In this document: positions 1 through 9,627 of the stretch, in pieces
Layout of the letters: every line of letters starts with the position of its first letter
Position numbering within the stretch: the first letter of the stretch is position 1
Assembly (NCBI GenBank): GCA_036927565.1
Contig: JAYESD010000004.1
Location: 67,454,933-67,518,932, forward strand
From: Tuctoria greenei
Taxonomy: Eukaryota > Streptophyta > Magnoliopsida > Poales > Poaceae
Direction of reading: 5' to 3'
DNA length: 64,000 bases
Program-made: the position numbers and the translations under genes
The notes under the pieces: model-generated
The model's input: only the letters and a program-made list of their open reading frames with translations
Database searches by the model: none
Told to the model about the DNA's origin: nothing

Positions 1-314
1 CACATGTCGGGCCAGGCTAACTTGTAACGGCCTGTCCTTGTACTATAAAAGGACAGGCCAACGATACACTCAGGGACGTTGACGAACGAGCTCACGCACC
101 CCATACACTCGTGACAAGCTCTTACTGCTAATACAACACCAACACACCTGTGGAGTAGGGTATTACGCTCAGGCGGCCCGAACCACGTAAATTCTTGTGT
201 CTCCTGTGCCAAACTCCAATTCACCTTCTTGAATCTCCGCGCGCCCACACTGAACATCAAACTCCCCTATCACTTTAGTAGTGTAGGGAGATCTGCCGGC
301 TCCAACCGCCGACA
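1..314 (+). repeat. Element A 5' LTR (3' portion only)
   Basis: It matches 12141-12454 with 7 substitutions and no gaps. It ends in CCGACA, the inverted partner of the TGTCGG that opens the 3' LTR at 11606. It contains the TATA box, R and U5; U3 upstream of the promoter is mostly outside the window. Confidence 0.95.
31..57 (+). promoter_or_regulatory. Element A LTR core promoter: TATA box inside a 9-bp inverted repeat
   Basis: TATAAAA at 44-50 lies in the loop and 3' arm of a perfect 9-bp inverted repeat (CCTGTCCTT at 31-39, AAGGACAGG at 49-57). The arrangement is intact in the other LTR at 12171-12197. The TATA box is a confident promoter call; a role for the hairpin is inference. Confidence 0.75.
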
Positions 315-337
315 GTTCGCGCCAGGTAGGGGGCGCC
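315..337 (+). other. Element A primer-binding site region
   Basis: Immediately after the LTR terminus CCGACA comes GTTCGCGCCAGGTAGGGGG, a form seen after the 5' LTR in RIRE2-like Gypsy elements. The priming tRNA was not assigned. Confidence 0.65.
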
Positions 338-350
338 TGAGATTTAGAGA

Positions 351-2768
351 ATGGTGAACTCTGCTGCTGGATCATCCAATGGCCAACCTGCTGCTCAGGC
401 TGTTGGAGGCAATCCCTCCAACAGGCAGCCACCAGCAGGAGCCTCAGCACCAGCAGGAGTCACACACCCACCACCATCGTCTCCTCCAGCAAATCGTGCT
501 GGGCAACGTGATGGTGCGCCGGCGTCGCTTACTGCATCGGCAAATCATGACAGTCCGAAACACGCGCTTCATGCAGCGCGTGCTCGTCTCCAATGCCCAC
601 CACCTCCGGATGCATCTCGAGATGCACTAGAACAATGGAGGGCCGATGTGGAGCATCTGGTTGCAGCAGCAGCCGAACGCCTCAGCAACCAGGGTCCTCC
701 TCCTTCAGGAAGAGCCCCGTCGCAGCGGTGGACTTTGTCTGGTAGACTTGGTCCGCATGTCTCCAATAGCAGGAGACGAGCTGCATCGCAACAAGTGACG
801 TCATTGCCCTCTTGGGATCGACGCACTCACACGGTATCCAGGCTTTCGACTCATGACCTCCGGGCGGAGCTTGATCGCCGATACCGCTAGCAGGATGGCC
901 GTGTCCATATTGAGCGTGCCCGTGAAAGACGGGAAGCTCAGGACCTTTCTACTCTTGAAGGGGTACGAGGAGGCTGTTCAGCCCTGGCCATGCATCTACG
1001 CATGGTCAGATGGCCACAGAAGTTCCGGCCTCATCTGCCGGAAAAATTCGACGGGACTGTAAATCCTGCCGAATTTCTTCAGATATACTCCACTGCAATC
1101 TTGGCAGCTGGAGGAAACGAGGCCGTGATGGCCAATTACTTTCCAGTGGCCTTAACTGGGACTGCTAGGTCCTGGTTTATGAGCCTTCCACCCAACTCTA
1201 TCAACAGTTGGGAGGAACTATGCCATCAGTTCACTGCCAACTTCGGGAGTTCCTATACCCGACCAAGCACTGAACTAGAACTTTTTGCGGTCGTGCAAAA
1301 AGGGGGAGAATCCTTACGGTCATTCAACCAAAGGTTCTCTCAGGTACGAAACACTATCCCTTCTATCTCTAGCGCCTCTGTCATTGTGGCATTTAGACAG
1401 GGCGTACGGGACAAGAAGATGTTGGAGAAACTGGCGATCAAGGAGATCACCAGCGTCACGGAACTCTTCAGCTTGGCAGATAAATGTGCCAGAGCTGCGG
1501 AGGGCCGTGAAATGCACTCCAAACCAGCCGCGGAGGATCACAAGAAACCCTCCAAAGAAGAAGCCGCTACCTCCAGGAGTGGCAAGAAGAAAAAAAAGAC
1601 CAACGGCAAGAAGAAGCCGTCGGCCGGCACATCCAATGTTGCAACTGCTGCAGCTCCGGGTGGCCGGGGGCCACGCCCCGAGAAGCGACCTCGACCGTCT
1701 TCTGAAGACGGTGGCAAACCCAAAGTGTGGTGTCCCATTCACAAGAGGGGTAGCCACAGTTTGGAAGACTGTCGTGAGGTCCAAAACCTTGCCAAGCGCT
1801 ACAACAAGCGCCGGGAAGAATCTCCTTTCCGACAGAGAGAAGGAAAGCAAAAGGTCGACGAAGCTCCGGCTGAAGAGGAGTTAGGATTTCAGGACCCCAA
1901 AAAGGTCCTGGAGGCCGTCTACACCTCGGTCGATGATGATTCTGACGTCTCCGACAACGAGCGTCGGAAGACCATGAACACCATTTTTGGTGGATCATGG
2001 GATATCACCTCTCGGCGCGTCATCAAGACTATGTGTCGGGATATGGCCACTGTAGCTCCTAAAGTCCGGCCGGAACCTCATCAAAAGTGGATGGACACAA
2101 CCATCACTTTCGATGCTTCAGATTGTCCCAGGAGCATGGTTGGAGCAGGACAGTTACCCTTGATGGTATCTCCTACCATCAACAACATCCAGCTCCACCA
2201 CGTCATGGTAGACGGAGGTTCGGGGCTTAACCTCATCAGCTTCGAAGCTTTCACTAAGCTTCAGCTCCGACCTTCGGATCTCCACCCCTCTCGACCTTTT
2301 TCCAGAGTAGGTCCGGGGGCCATCACCCCACTCGGAGCTATTACTCTGCCTGTGACCTTCGGGACATGGGAGAAGTACCACACCGAGAAGTTGGTCTTCG
2401 ACGTCGCTCAGATCAACTTACCCTTCAATGCCATCTTGGGTAGGCCTGCCTTGTATAAATTCATGGCGGCTGCTCATTATGGCTATCTGGTGTTGAAGAT
2501 GCCAACGCCAGTAGGCGTTCTCTGGATACGTGGAGATCGCACCGCCGGAGTAACTGCACTGGAAGAGCTCCATGCGCTCACCACAGCACAAGAGGAGGAC
2601 TCCAGGCAGGACCAAGCTCCAAAACCCCCGAGCATTCGCCAACGAGGCTCGACTTCTGCACCTCGAGTGCAGCCAAGCGGCGACACCGACATTCCCGTCA
2701 AAGTCGTCCAAATTGGTTCCGATGCCGCTCAAACCACTCGTATATCGGGAGGATTGAACGACAAATAG
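351..2768 (+). pseudogene. gag: Element A gag and aspartic protease (one internal UAG)
   Basis: Gag forms the particle; the protease matures it. A good ATG at 351 opens a Pro/Ala/Gln-rich leader, and the same frame runs to 2768 except for a TAG at 888-890. The retrotransposon gag domain follows (around 1060-1480, with the 'W..L' and 'F...F' core). Next is a basic Lys-rich stretch near 1580-1620, then a zinc-knuckle variant of form CX2HX4HX4C near 1731-1775. The protease active site reads DGGSG (about 2209-2223) rather than D-S/T-G, typical of this lineage. The frame closes with TAG at 2766-2768, directly followed in frame by pol. Both stops could be CAG-to-TAG changes; the alternative is programmed readthrough. 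It is disabled as a simple ORF. Confidence 0.88.
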
Positions 2769-2807
2769 GAACTCGCGCTCATCACTTTCCTCCGGGCTAA
2801 CGTTGAC

Positions 2808-5800
2808 GTGTTTGCTTGGCAACCATCAGCAATGCCTGGGATCCCCAGGGAAGTGATTGAGCACAATCTAAAGATCTACCCCGATGCCCGGCCTGTGCAT
2901 CAGAAGCCTCGGAAGCAATCCGTAGTGCGACAAAACTTCATCCGACAAGAAGTGAAGAAGTTGCTCGAAGCCGGATTCATCCGAGAAGTCTTCCATCCAA
3001 AATGGCTGGCGAACCCAGTCATTGTGCCCAAGGCCGGCGGGAAGCTTCGGATGTGCATTGACTACACCACACTAAATAAGGCATGTCCAAAAGATCCATT
3101 CCCACTACCTAGAATAGATCAGATAGTGGATTCCACCTCCGGGTGTGAATTACTGTGTTTCCTAGACGCATATTATGGGTATCATCAAATCAGGATGTCT
3201 AGGGAGGATGAAGAGCATACTTCATTCATCACAGTAGATGGATTGTACTGTTACACAGCCATGCCCTTTGGTCTCACGAATGCAACTTCAACTTTTGTAC
3301 GAGCTATGTACAAAACTTTTGAAGAACTCATCAGAGACATAGTGGAAGTGTACGTCGATGACATCGTGGTCAAGGTCAGGAACAAGGAGTCACTCCTTGA
3401 CACCTTACAGGCTGTCTTCGACAAGTTGCGGGCTACCCGCACGAAGCTAAACCCAGACAAGTGTGTCTTTGGGGTTAGCTCCGGAAAACTTCTTGGTTTC
3501 CTGGTAAGCCACCGGGGCATAGAAGCTAATCCGGCGAAGATAAAAGCCATTGAAGACAGGCGGCCACAAACCCGCATCAAAGACGTCCAAAAGTTAACTG
3601 GATGTCTAGCAGTCCTCAGCCGGTTCATATCAAGACTGGCGGAGCGGGCACTCCCCTTCTTCAAGTTATTGAGGAAGTCCGGACCATTCCAGTGGTCCGA
3701 AGAAGCTGAGATGGCATTCCAGGAGCTGAAACAGTTCCTCACCACCCTACCAATTCTGGTAGCTCAGACCCCTGGTGAGCCTTTATTGCTTTACATTTCA
3801 GCTACTGACAAAGTCGTCAGTATGGTTCTGGTTGCGGAGAGACCGGAACTACCCCACACTCAGGAATCCAGACCCCTCCGGGAAGGTCCGGAGGTTCCTG
3901 AAAGTGAGCCTGGGTCCCAGCTCCCAGATTCAAATCCATCGGAAGTCGTTTTAGGAGACCTAGACCCCTCCGGGAGGGTCCATGTCTTTTCTGAAGAAGC
4001 TCCGGGTTCCTCCAGCCAGAACCCGGAGGTCCCCGAAGAAAATCCGGACCCTTCAGGGAGGGTCCGGGTCAATGAAGAGGAAGCTTCGGGCCCCTCCGGG
4101 AGGGTCCGGACCATTCAGCGCCCGGTGTACATCATTAGTGAAGTACTACATGATGCCAAGACTCGATACCTAGAGGTGCATAAGCTGCTCTATGCAGTTC
4201 TTATTGCCTCCAGGAAGCTTCGACATTACTTCCAATCTCACAAAGTCTCGGTGGTGACCTCCTACCCACTACGAGCAATCTTGCATAATCCCAATTCAAC
4301 TGGGAATATTGCAAAGTGGGCAGCGGAATTGGCTGAATTTGATCTTGAATTTATTTCAAGACAAGCAGTCAAGAGTCAAGCATTGGCAGATTTTGTGGCG
4401 GAATGGACTCCCTCGCCATCAAACCCTGAAGGCCCCAGTGAGCAGAAGACGGAGCATCAAGCTCCAACCTTCACCGAGCCTCACTGGACCCTCTACTTCG
4501 ATGGCTCCATGCAGAAGCAGGGGGCCGGAGCTGGAATCCTTCTCCTTGCACCGACTGGGGAGAAGGTGAAATACATGGTACACCTTGACTTCAAGGCAAC
4601 CAACAACATGGCGGAGTATGAAGCACTCATCTATGGACTAAAGGTGGCACTATCATATGGTGTCAAGCAACTGCTGGTCAAAGGAGATTCACAGCTCATC
4701 ATCAAGCAGGTGAAGGGTGAATGCTCCTGCAATAATCTCCAGCTAGCTGCTTACCTCCTTGAAGTCCAGAGGCTTCAGAAGGACTTTGATGTCCTAGACC
4801 TCCACCATATTCAGCGTGCCCATAACGCTGAAGCTGACGAACTCTCGACCAAAGCGTCAACCGGAGCTCCGGCTCCTGACGGAATCTTTGTCTGGAGGTT
4901 GTCAAAGCCAATAGCTCAGCCTGCCGAACTGAGCGAAGGGGGTGAGATCAGCATCCCGAAGCTGACGGTCCCGATGGCCTTGTTACCATGGCAGCCATCA
5001 AGGGTCGTAGGTGCTGTCGGGAGCTCCGAGCAACCCAGCACGCAAGACTCAAAAGCTCAAGCTAGCTCCGATGCATGGATCTCGGAGATTCGGAGCTACT
5101 TGAAAGATAACATCCTTCCTAACGATGATGTATCCGCTGATCGGGTAGTCAGATTGGCTAAAAGATACACGTTGGTAGAAGGGGATCTCTACCGGCGCGG
5201 TGCCAACGGCATCCTAATGCGGTGCATCACAAGGGAAGAAGGCTGCGAACTTCTCGCAGAAATCCATGGAGGTGAGTGTGGGAACCACGCATCTTCCCGC
5301 ACGCTGGTCGGAAAAGCCTTTCGGCATGGCTTCTACTGGCCTACAACGCTCCAGGATGCCACTGAGCTGGTGAAAAAATGTGAAGCATGCCAATTTCATG
5401 CAAAGCAAACTCATACACCAGCTCAGCCCTTGCAAATGATACCTCCTACATGGCCTTTCGCTGTGTGGGGGATGGACATCTTGGGACCCTTCCCAAGAGC
5501 CGTCGGAGGTTACAAGTTCCTGTATGTCGCCATTGACAAGTTCACCAAGTTGCCAGAAGCAACTCCAGTTGTGACGATCAACAAGCAATCTGCTATCAAC
5601 TTTCTGCAGTCCATTGTATGCATATTTAGAGTCCCAAACAAAATCATCACTAATAATGGGACCCAATTCACAAGCTCCGCATTCCAAGGATACTGCAAAG
5701 ACCTCGACATACAGGTTTGCTACGCCTCCATAGCTCACCCAGCCAGCAATGGCCAAGCCGAGAGAGCAAATGCTGAAATCCTTAAAGGACTCAAAACACG

Positions 5801-6311
5801 CACCTATGAGCGTTTGAAAAAACATGGAGCCAACTGGATCGAAGAGCTTCCGCCCACTTTATGGGCCAACAGGACATCTCAAAACCGGTCAACTGGAGAG
5901 ACACCCTTTTTACTCGTGTACGGAGCTGAAGCAATCCTTCCTCCAGAAATCACCTTGGGTTCACTCCGGGTTCGGACCTTCGACGAAGCCGTGCAGGACC
6001 AGCTCCGACGTGAAGACCTAGACCTCCTCGAGGAGGGAAGGTGCCAAGAAGCTGTTCGGAATGCACGATATCGCCAAGCTCTACGGCGTTATCACCAGCG
6101 GCATGTACACAACCGACAGCTCGAGGAAGGCGATCTGGTGCTACGGAGAATACTATCCAGAGAAGGGTTAAACAAACTCTCCCCCGGCTGGGAGGGGCCC
6201 TTCCGAGTGATCAAAGTATCCCGTCCCAGAAGCGTTCGCTTGGCTACTGAGGATGGGACACCTCTCCCAAATTCTTGGAACATCGAGCACCTCCGTAAGT
6301 TCTACACTTAA
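2808..6311 (+). CDS. pol: Element A pol: RT, RNase H, second (archaeal-type) RNase H, integrase
   Basis: The product is reverse transcriptase, two RNase H domains and integrase; the frame is open from 2769 in phase with gag. RT has the YVDD box at 3351-3362 (residue ~182) and 'FLDAYYGYHQI' upstream. The first RNase H region is interrupted by an acidic Pro/Ser/Gly insertion (about 3850-4125) with three PSGRV repeats. A second RNase H (about 4480-4720) shows LYFDGS, NNMAEYEAL and KGDSQL, matching the extra aRNH of Tat elements. Integrase has an HHCC zinc motif (about 5285-5392) and GMDILG. Its second catalytic acid is replaced: ITNNGTQF at 5646-5669 where the family has an aspartate at the first N. 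The glutamate motif GQAERAN is present. The ORF is full length, but integrase is predicted inactive. Confidence 0.9.
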   Translation: MFAWQPSAMPGIPREVIEHNLKIYPDARPVHQKPRKQSVVRQNFIRQEVKKLLEAGFIREVFHPKWLANPVIVPKAGGKLRMCIDYTTLNKACPKDPFPLPRIDQIVDSTSGCELLCFLDAYYGYHQIRMSREDEEHTSFITVDGLYCYTAMPFGLTNATSTFVRAMYKTFEELIRDIVEVYVDDIVVKVRNKESLLDTLQAVFDKLRATRTKLNPDKCVFGVSSGKLLGFLVSHRGIEANPAKIKAIEDRRPQTRIKDVQKLTGCLAVLSRFISRLAERALPFFKLLRKSGPFQWSEEAEMAFQELKQFLTTLPILVAQTPGEPLLLYISATDKVVSMVLVAERPELPHTQESRPLREGPEVPESEPGSQLPDSNPSEVVLGDLDPSGRVHVFSEEAPGSSSQNPEVPEENPDPSGRVRVNEEEASGPSGRVRTIQRPVYIISEVLHDAKTRYLEVHKLLYAVLIASRKLRHYFQSHKVSVVTSYPLRAILHNPNSTGNIAKWAAELAEFDLEFISRQAVKSQALADFVAEWTPSPSNPEGPSEQKTEHQAPTFTEPHWTLYFDGSMQKQGAGAGILLLAPTGEKVKYMVHLDFKATNNMAEYEALIYGLKVALSYGVKQLLVKGDSQLIIKQVKGECSCNNLQLAAYLLEVQRLQKDFDVLDLHHIQRAHNAEADELSTKASTGAPAPDGIFVWRLSKPIAQPAELSEGGEISIPKLTVPMALLPWQPSRVVGAVGSSEQPSTQDSKAQASSDAWISEIRSYLKDNILPNDDVSADRVVRLAKRYTLVEGDLYRRGANGILMRCITREEGCELLAEIHGGECGNHASSRTLVGKAFRHGFYWPTTLQDATELVKKCEACQFHAKQTHTPAQPLQMIPPTWPFAVWGMDILGPFPRAVGGYKFLYVAIDKFTKLPEATPVVTINKQSAINFLQSIVCIFRVPNKIITNNGTQFTSSAFQGYCKDLDIQVCYASIAHPASNGQAERANAEILKGLKTRTYERLKKHGANWIEELPPTLWANRTSQNRSTGETPFLLVYGAEAILPPEITLGSLRVRTFDEAVQDQLRREDLDLLEEGRCQEAVRNARYRQALRRYHQRHVHNRQLEEGDLVLRRILSREGLNKLSPGWEGPFRVIKVSRPRSVRLATEDGTPLPNSWNIEHLRKFYT

Positions 6312-7576
6312 TACCACGGAGGTGAGTCTTGAGTAACTTGGGGTGTATGTTATAGAGTCATTGTACAGAGTCGGGTAGTTCCTCCAGGAGAGCAGCCTGA
6401 CCTTTCTCGAAAGGTCCGCAAAGCTCATGCAGCACTTGTCACAGTCTCAGGACTAAAAGTGCTGCTAACTACCCTGGGTCAAACGAGAAACAAAACACAA
6501 TTAGCCTGGTTCCGTACCCTAAGAGTGTACTTGTTTCCCCTGTACCCCGGACCTATAATGAAAGACATCTTCATGTGAAATAGACTCCACGTGCATTTAT
6601 TTTGTACAGGCTCAACATTTTTTATTTTTCTCTTTCTTGTCTATAACTAAGACGTGCAATTCTTAAGAAATTTTCGTTCGACCAGTTTATATACAATTCG
6701 AGTTGTATGGTCAGTTCTTTTGGATTCAAATATCGTTCATGGCCAACTCGCCTGAAAGCCGCCAAGCCAATCTAGGGCCGGAGTGTGCTATCGACTTAGC
6801 CTGGTCAAGCACCCTAAGTACACCACTCTACCTACACCCCGGCAGGCCGAAGTAAGGCGGGTCCATGGACAGTTGAACCTAGAAGAAAAGACAACGCATC
6901 CGGTTGTATTTAAAATCGCGTTCAACTTAAAGTCTTCTTGAGAATCGTAAGCCGCAATGAAATTATAGACAAGGAACGAATTTTACTATTTTTCTTGACT
7001 TAAGTGTGCAGGAAAAATAAAGTCTACGTTGATGGAGAAAAGCCGGAGCTAACTAAGCTCCGACTCCCCAAAGGGGGCCAACCGTCGGCGCTGATTAAAA
7101 GATGGTGAGAAGACTCCTTAAATGGAGTCTGCTGCCAACAAGCCAAGTGTTGGCCAAGGTCACTGTCGGAGCTACTCAGTTCCGACACCCCGGAGGACTA
7201 ACTATTGACGCTCTACGTGTTGATAGACGCTATTGCTGGAGCTACCAAGCTCCAGCGATGGACAATGCCAGAGCTTCTAAGCTCCGACAACCTCAGGGGA
7301 CCTTCACTATCGAAGACTTCGGACCTAAATGCTACAAGTTCGGAGCAAATGAGTCTTCAAAAAAACACAATATCCTTTTGGTACATGTTCACAATAAAAT
7401 TGTGTACATCTACCAGGGGGCCAAGTGAAGATAAAGGTGTTGAAGACAAAAAGTGAAATTCGCAAAAATTTTGGGGATTTCATTCATCTGGAGACAGTAG
7501 ATTACATCTGGAGACAAAGGATTACAAAATTGAGGAAGAAGAAGAGAAAATACAAGTGAGAGCTAAAGAGATGGTC
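6312..7576. other. Element A post-pol spacer with a cluster of GGAGCT/AGCTCC stem-loops
   Basis: No credible coding region here. Between 7040 and 7290 four short inverted repeats occur: 7045-7061 (GGAGCT/AGCTCC, 5-nt loop), 7165-7186 (GTCGGA/TCCGAC), 7235-7256 (GCTGGAGCT/AGCTCCAGC, 4-nt loop) and 7271-7284. Small ORFs over this stretch lack any recognisable domain. Confidence 0.6.
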
Positions 7577-9057
7577 CTAGACCCTATGGAAGAACTCGGC
7601 GACTTTCTGGGCGACCTCCGATACACTGGCTCGGGTAGCTTCGCCTTCTCCTTCGACGGGGCCTTGAAGCACCGGGTCCAGAGGAAATTGGGAGTTCCGG
7701 CTGGTGTAGAACGTCAGCACATACTCTGTGACGTTCCTCGCCAGGGATTGCCCCTCAACCTCCAGTTGGTCCGTGATGACATCGCCCACCTTGGAGAGCT
7801 TGCTACCTGCTGCGCTCAATGCCTGCAGCGCAAGGTTCGACTCCAGCTCCGGATCATCCGGGCGCACAGGGCTGAAACCCATCGGTGTCAGCGCGTCGTT
7901 GGCCTTGCCCAGGAACTCCCAAATCTGTAGGGAGTCCGCCGTCCTTAAGCTCTTCATCTCTTCCAGGGATCTCCTGGTCGCCGTCAGTTCGGAATTCTCA
8001 CGGGCGAGGCACTCAACTTCTTTGGCGTTTTGCTGAATCTTTTCAGCAACCCATCTCTCAAGTCTTCCGAGCTCCTCCTCCCGGAGGTGGATCTTGTTCC
8101 GGCGATCGACCAGGTCCTTCTCCCTAGCCTGCACTTTTTTCTCCCGGGCAACAAGGGCACAATCGTATTCATAGAGTTCCTGCCCCCGCACCAAGGTCTT
8201 CTCCTCTTCCTCTTGGCAGCGCTCTTCCAATTTCTTGGCGCGCTCCTCGAGGCCCTTGTCAGCCAGAGCTACTTTCTCGGTGAGCTCCTCTTCCCTCCTC
8301 AGGACGTCATCCCGCAGCTCCAGGAGTTTCTGCTCTTCACCCTCGTGCCGTCTTTCCCTCTCTTCAAGTGCCTCTTGGCGCTTGATGAGTGCGGTGTTAA
8401 TGGCCTCAAGCTGTTCGTGCCGAGCATCGGCCGCGTTATTCGCAGCTTTGGCCTGATTGTAGATCTCTCGGGATTGAGCGTCGAGGGCATGAGTCATGCT
8501 CTCCCTGTCATCCAGCAGCTTGCCCCAGTACTCCAAGCGGATCTTCTCCCGCTTGATCCACTCCTTGTCATCCGCTAGCCTCGACTGCGCCAGCTTGGTC
8601 TCGAAGTAGAGCCGGTTACGCCACCGCCTAAGGGTTTGGCGCTCCTCTTCAAGAGCCTTGTTGTCGTGGAAGAAGGCCAGTTGGACTTGACGCAGACTGG
8701 AGCAGGCGTTGTCGATAGACATCGACAGCAGGATGGGCTCCGGACCTGCTGGGGTCTCCTCCGCTAGTTCCAGCGGGTCTTCACATACAAAAATTGGGTC
8801 CCACTCTACGAGAGTGGACCCCTGAGCTTCCAAGGCACTAGGGCCGTCCTCCGGGATGGCCTTAGTCGCCATCGAATAAGGCCCCGCCGCCAAGTCTTCA
8901 TTCACCTCCTCGGGCAGGGGGCCAGCGACTTCGCTTGGGCACTCCAGCTCTGCCGCAGGTACCTCCGACGTCGTCGCTTCCGGAGCAAGAGTTGCTACTG
9001 GCTCCGGTCTGGACACCTCTTCCGAAGGAGGCTCAAGCTCCATCGCCTCTTCGACCA

Positions 9058-9300
9058 CCGGCTCAAGAGCCGGAGGATCTTCAACTTTGACCGGCCCTGA
9101 GGCCGGAGCTCCAACAATAACCGGCTCAGTGGCCGGTGCTTCGGAGGTAACCAGCTCAACTGCTGGAACTACCTCATCTTCCGGCTCGCACGCCGGGGCT
9201 TCAGTCACCTCCGGCTCAACCGCCGGGGCTTCAACAATTTCCGGCTCTGAAGCCGGGATCACTTCTTCCTCCGGCTCAACAGCCGGAGCTTCCATCATTG
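9058..9300. repeat. 30-bp coding minisatellite in the antisense gene (about 8 units)
   Basis: Units start almost exactly every 30 bases (9061, 9091, 9121, 9151, 9181, 9211, 9241, 9271) with a CCGGCTC...GCCGG core. On the minus strand each unit encodes ten residues of the type E-A-P-A-x-E-P-x-x-x. The CCGGCT/GCCGG halves make each unit a small potential hairpin. Confidence 0.85.
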
Positions 9301-9548
9301 CAGCACCAGGACCCGGAGCTTCAACCTCCGGGACATGTGCTGCTGGCATGTCTTCACGCCCGTGGTCTGGTGCTACCATGGGAACTTCTGGGGATGGGTC
9401 GAGGTCCATGACCACGACAGCCGGCGCCGGAGCTATCGCAGCCTCAGCCACCACTTGGGGCGGCGCTGGGACAGGAGCAGAAGCTCCCACCCCCGCGGCC
9501 TCTAACGCTGTGGCCGAGGGTAGAGCCTCGCTTCCCTTCTTGGGGACG

Positions 9549-9627
9549 CTGCAGACGATGGATGAAGAAAATTAGCAAACAGTTGCTACAATTAAAATAA
9601 TTATACAAGGTAGAGATTAAAAATTAC
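9549..9627 (-). other. Predicted 79-bp GT-AG intron of the antisense gene
   Basis: On the minus strand the exon ends CCCAAG, then GTAATTTTTA (donor, 9627 downward), and the acceptor is CATCGTCTGCAG ending at 9549. The intron is AT-rich with stops in all frames, while both flanks are long open frames. Splicing joins the 322-codon and 637-codon frames in phase. Short, U-rich GT-AG introns are typical of plants. Prediction only. Confidence 0.75.

Noticed and set aside
7102..7456. Small plus-strand ORFs (108 and 83 codons) after pol of A
   Set aside because: They overlap in different frames across the stem-loop cluster and show no domain or codon preference.
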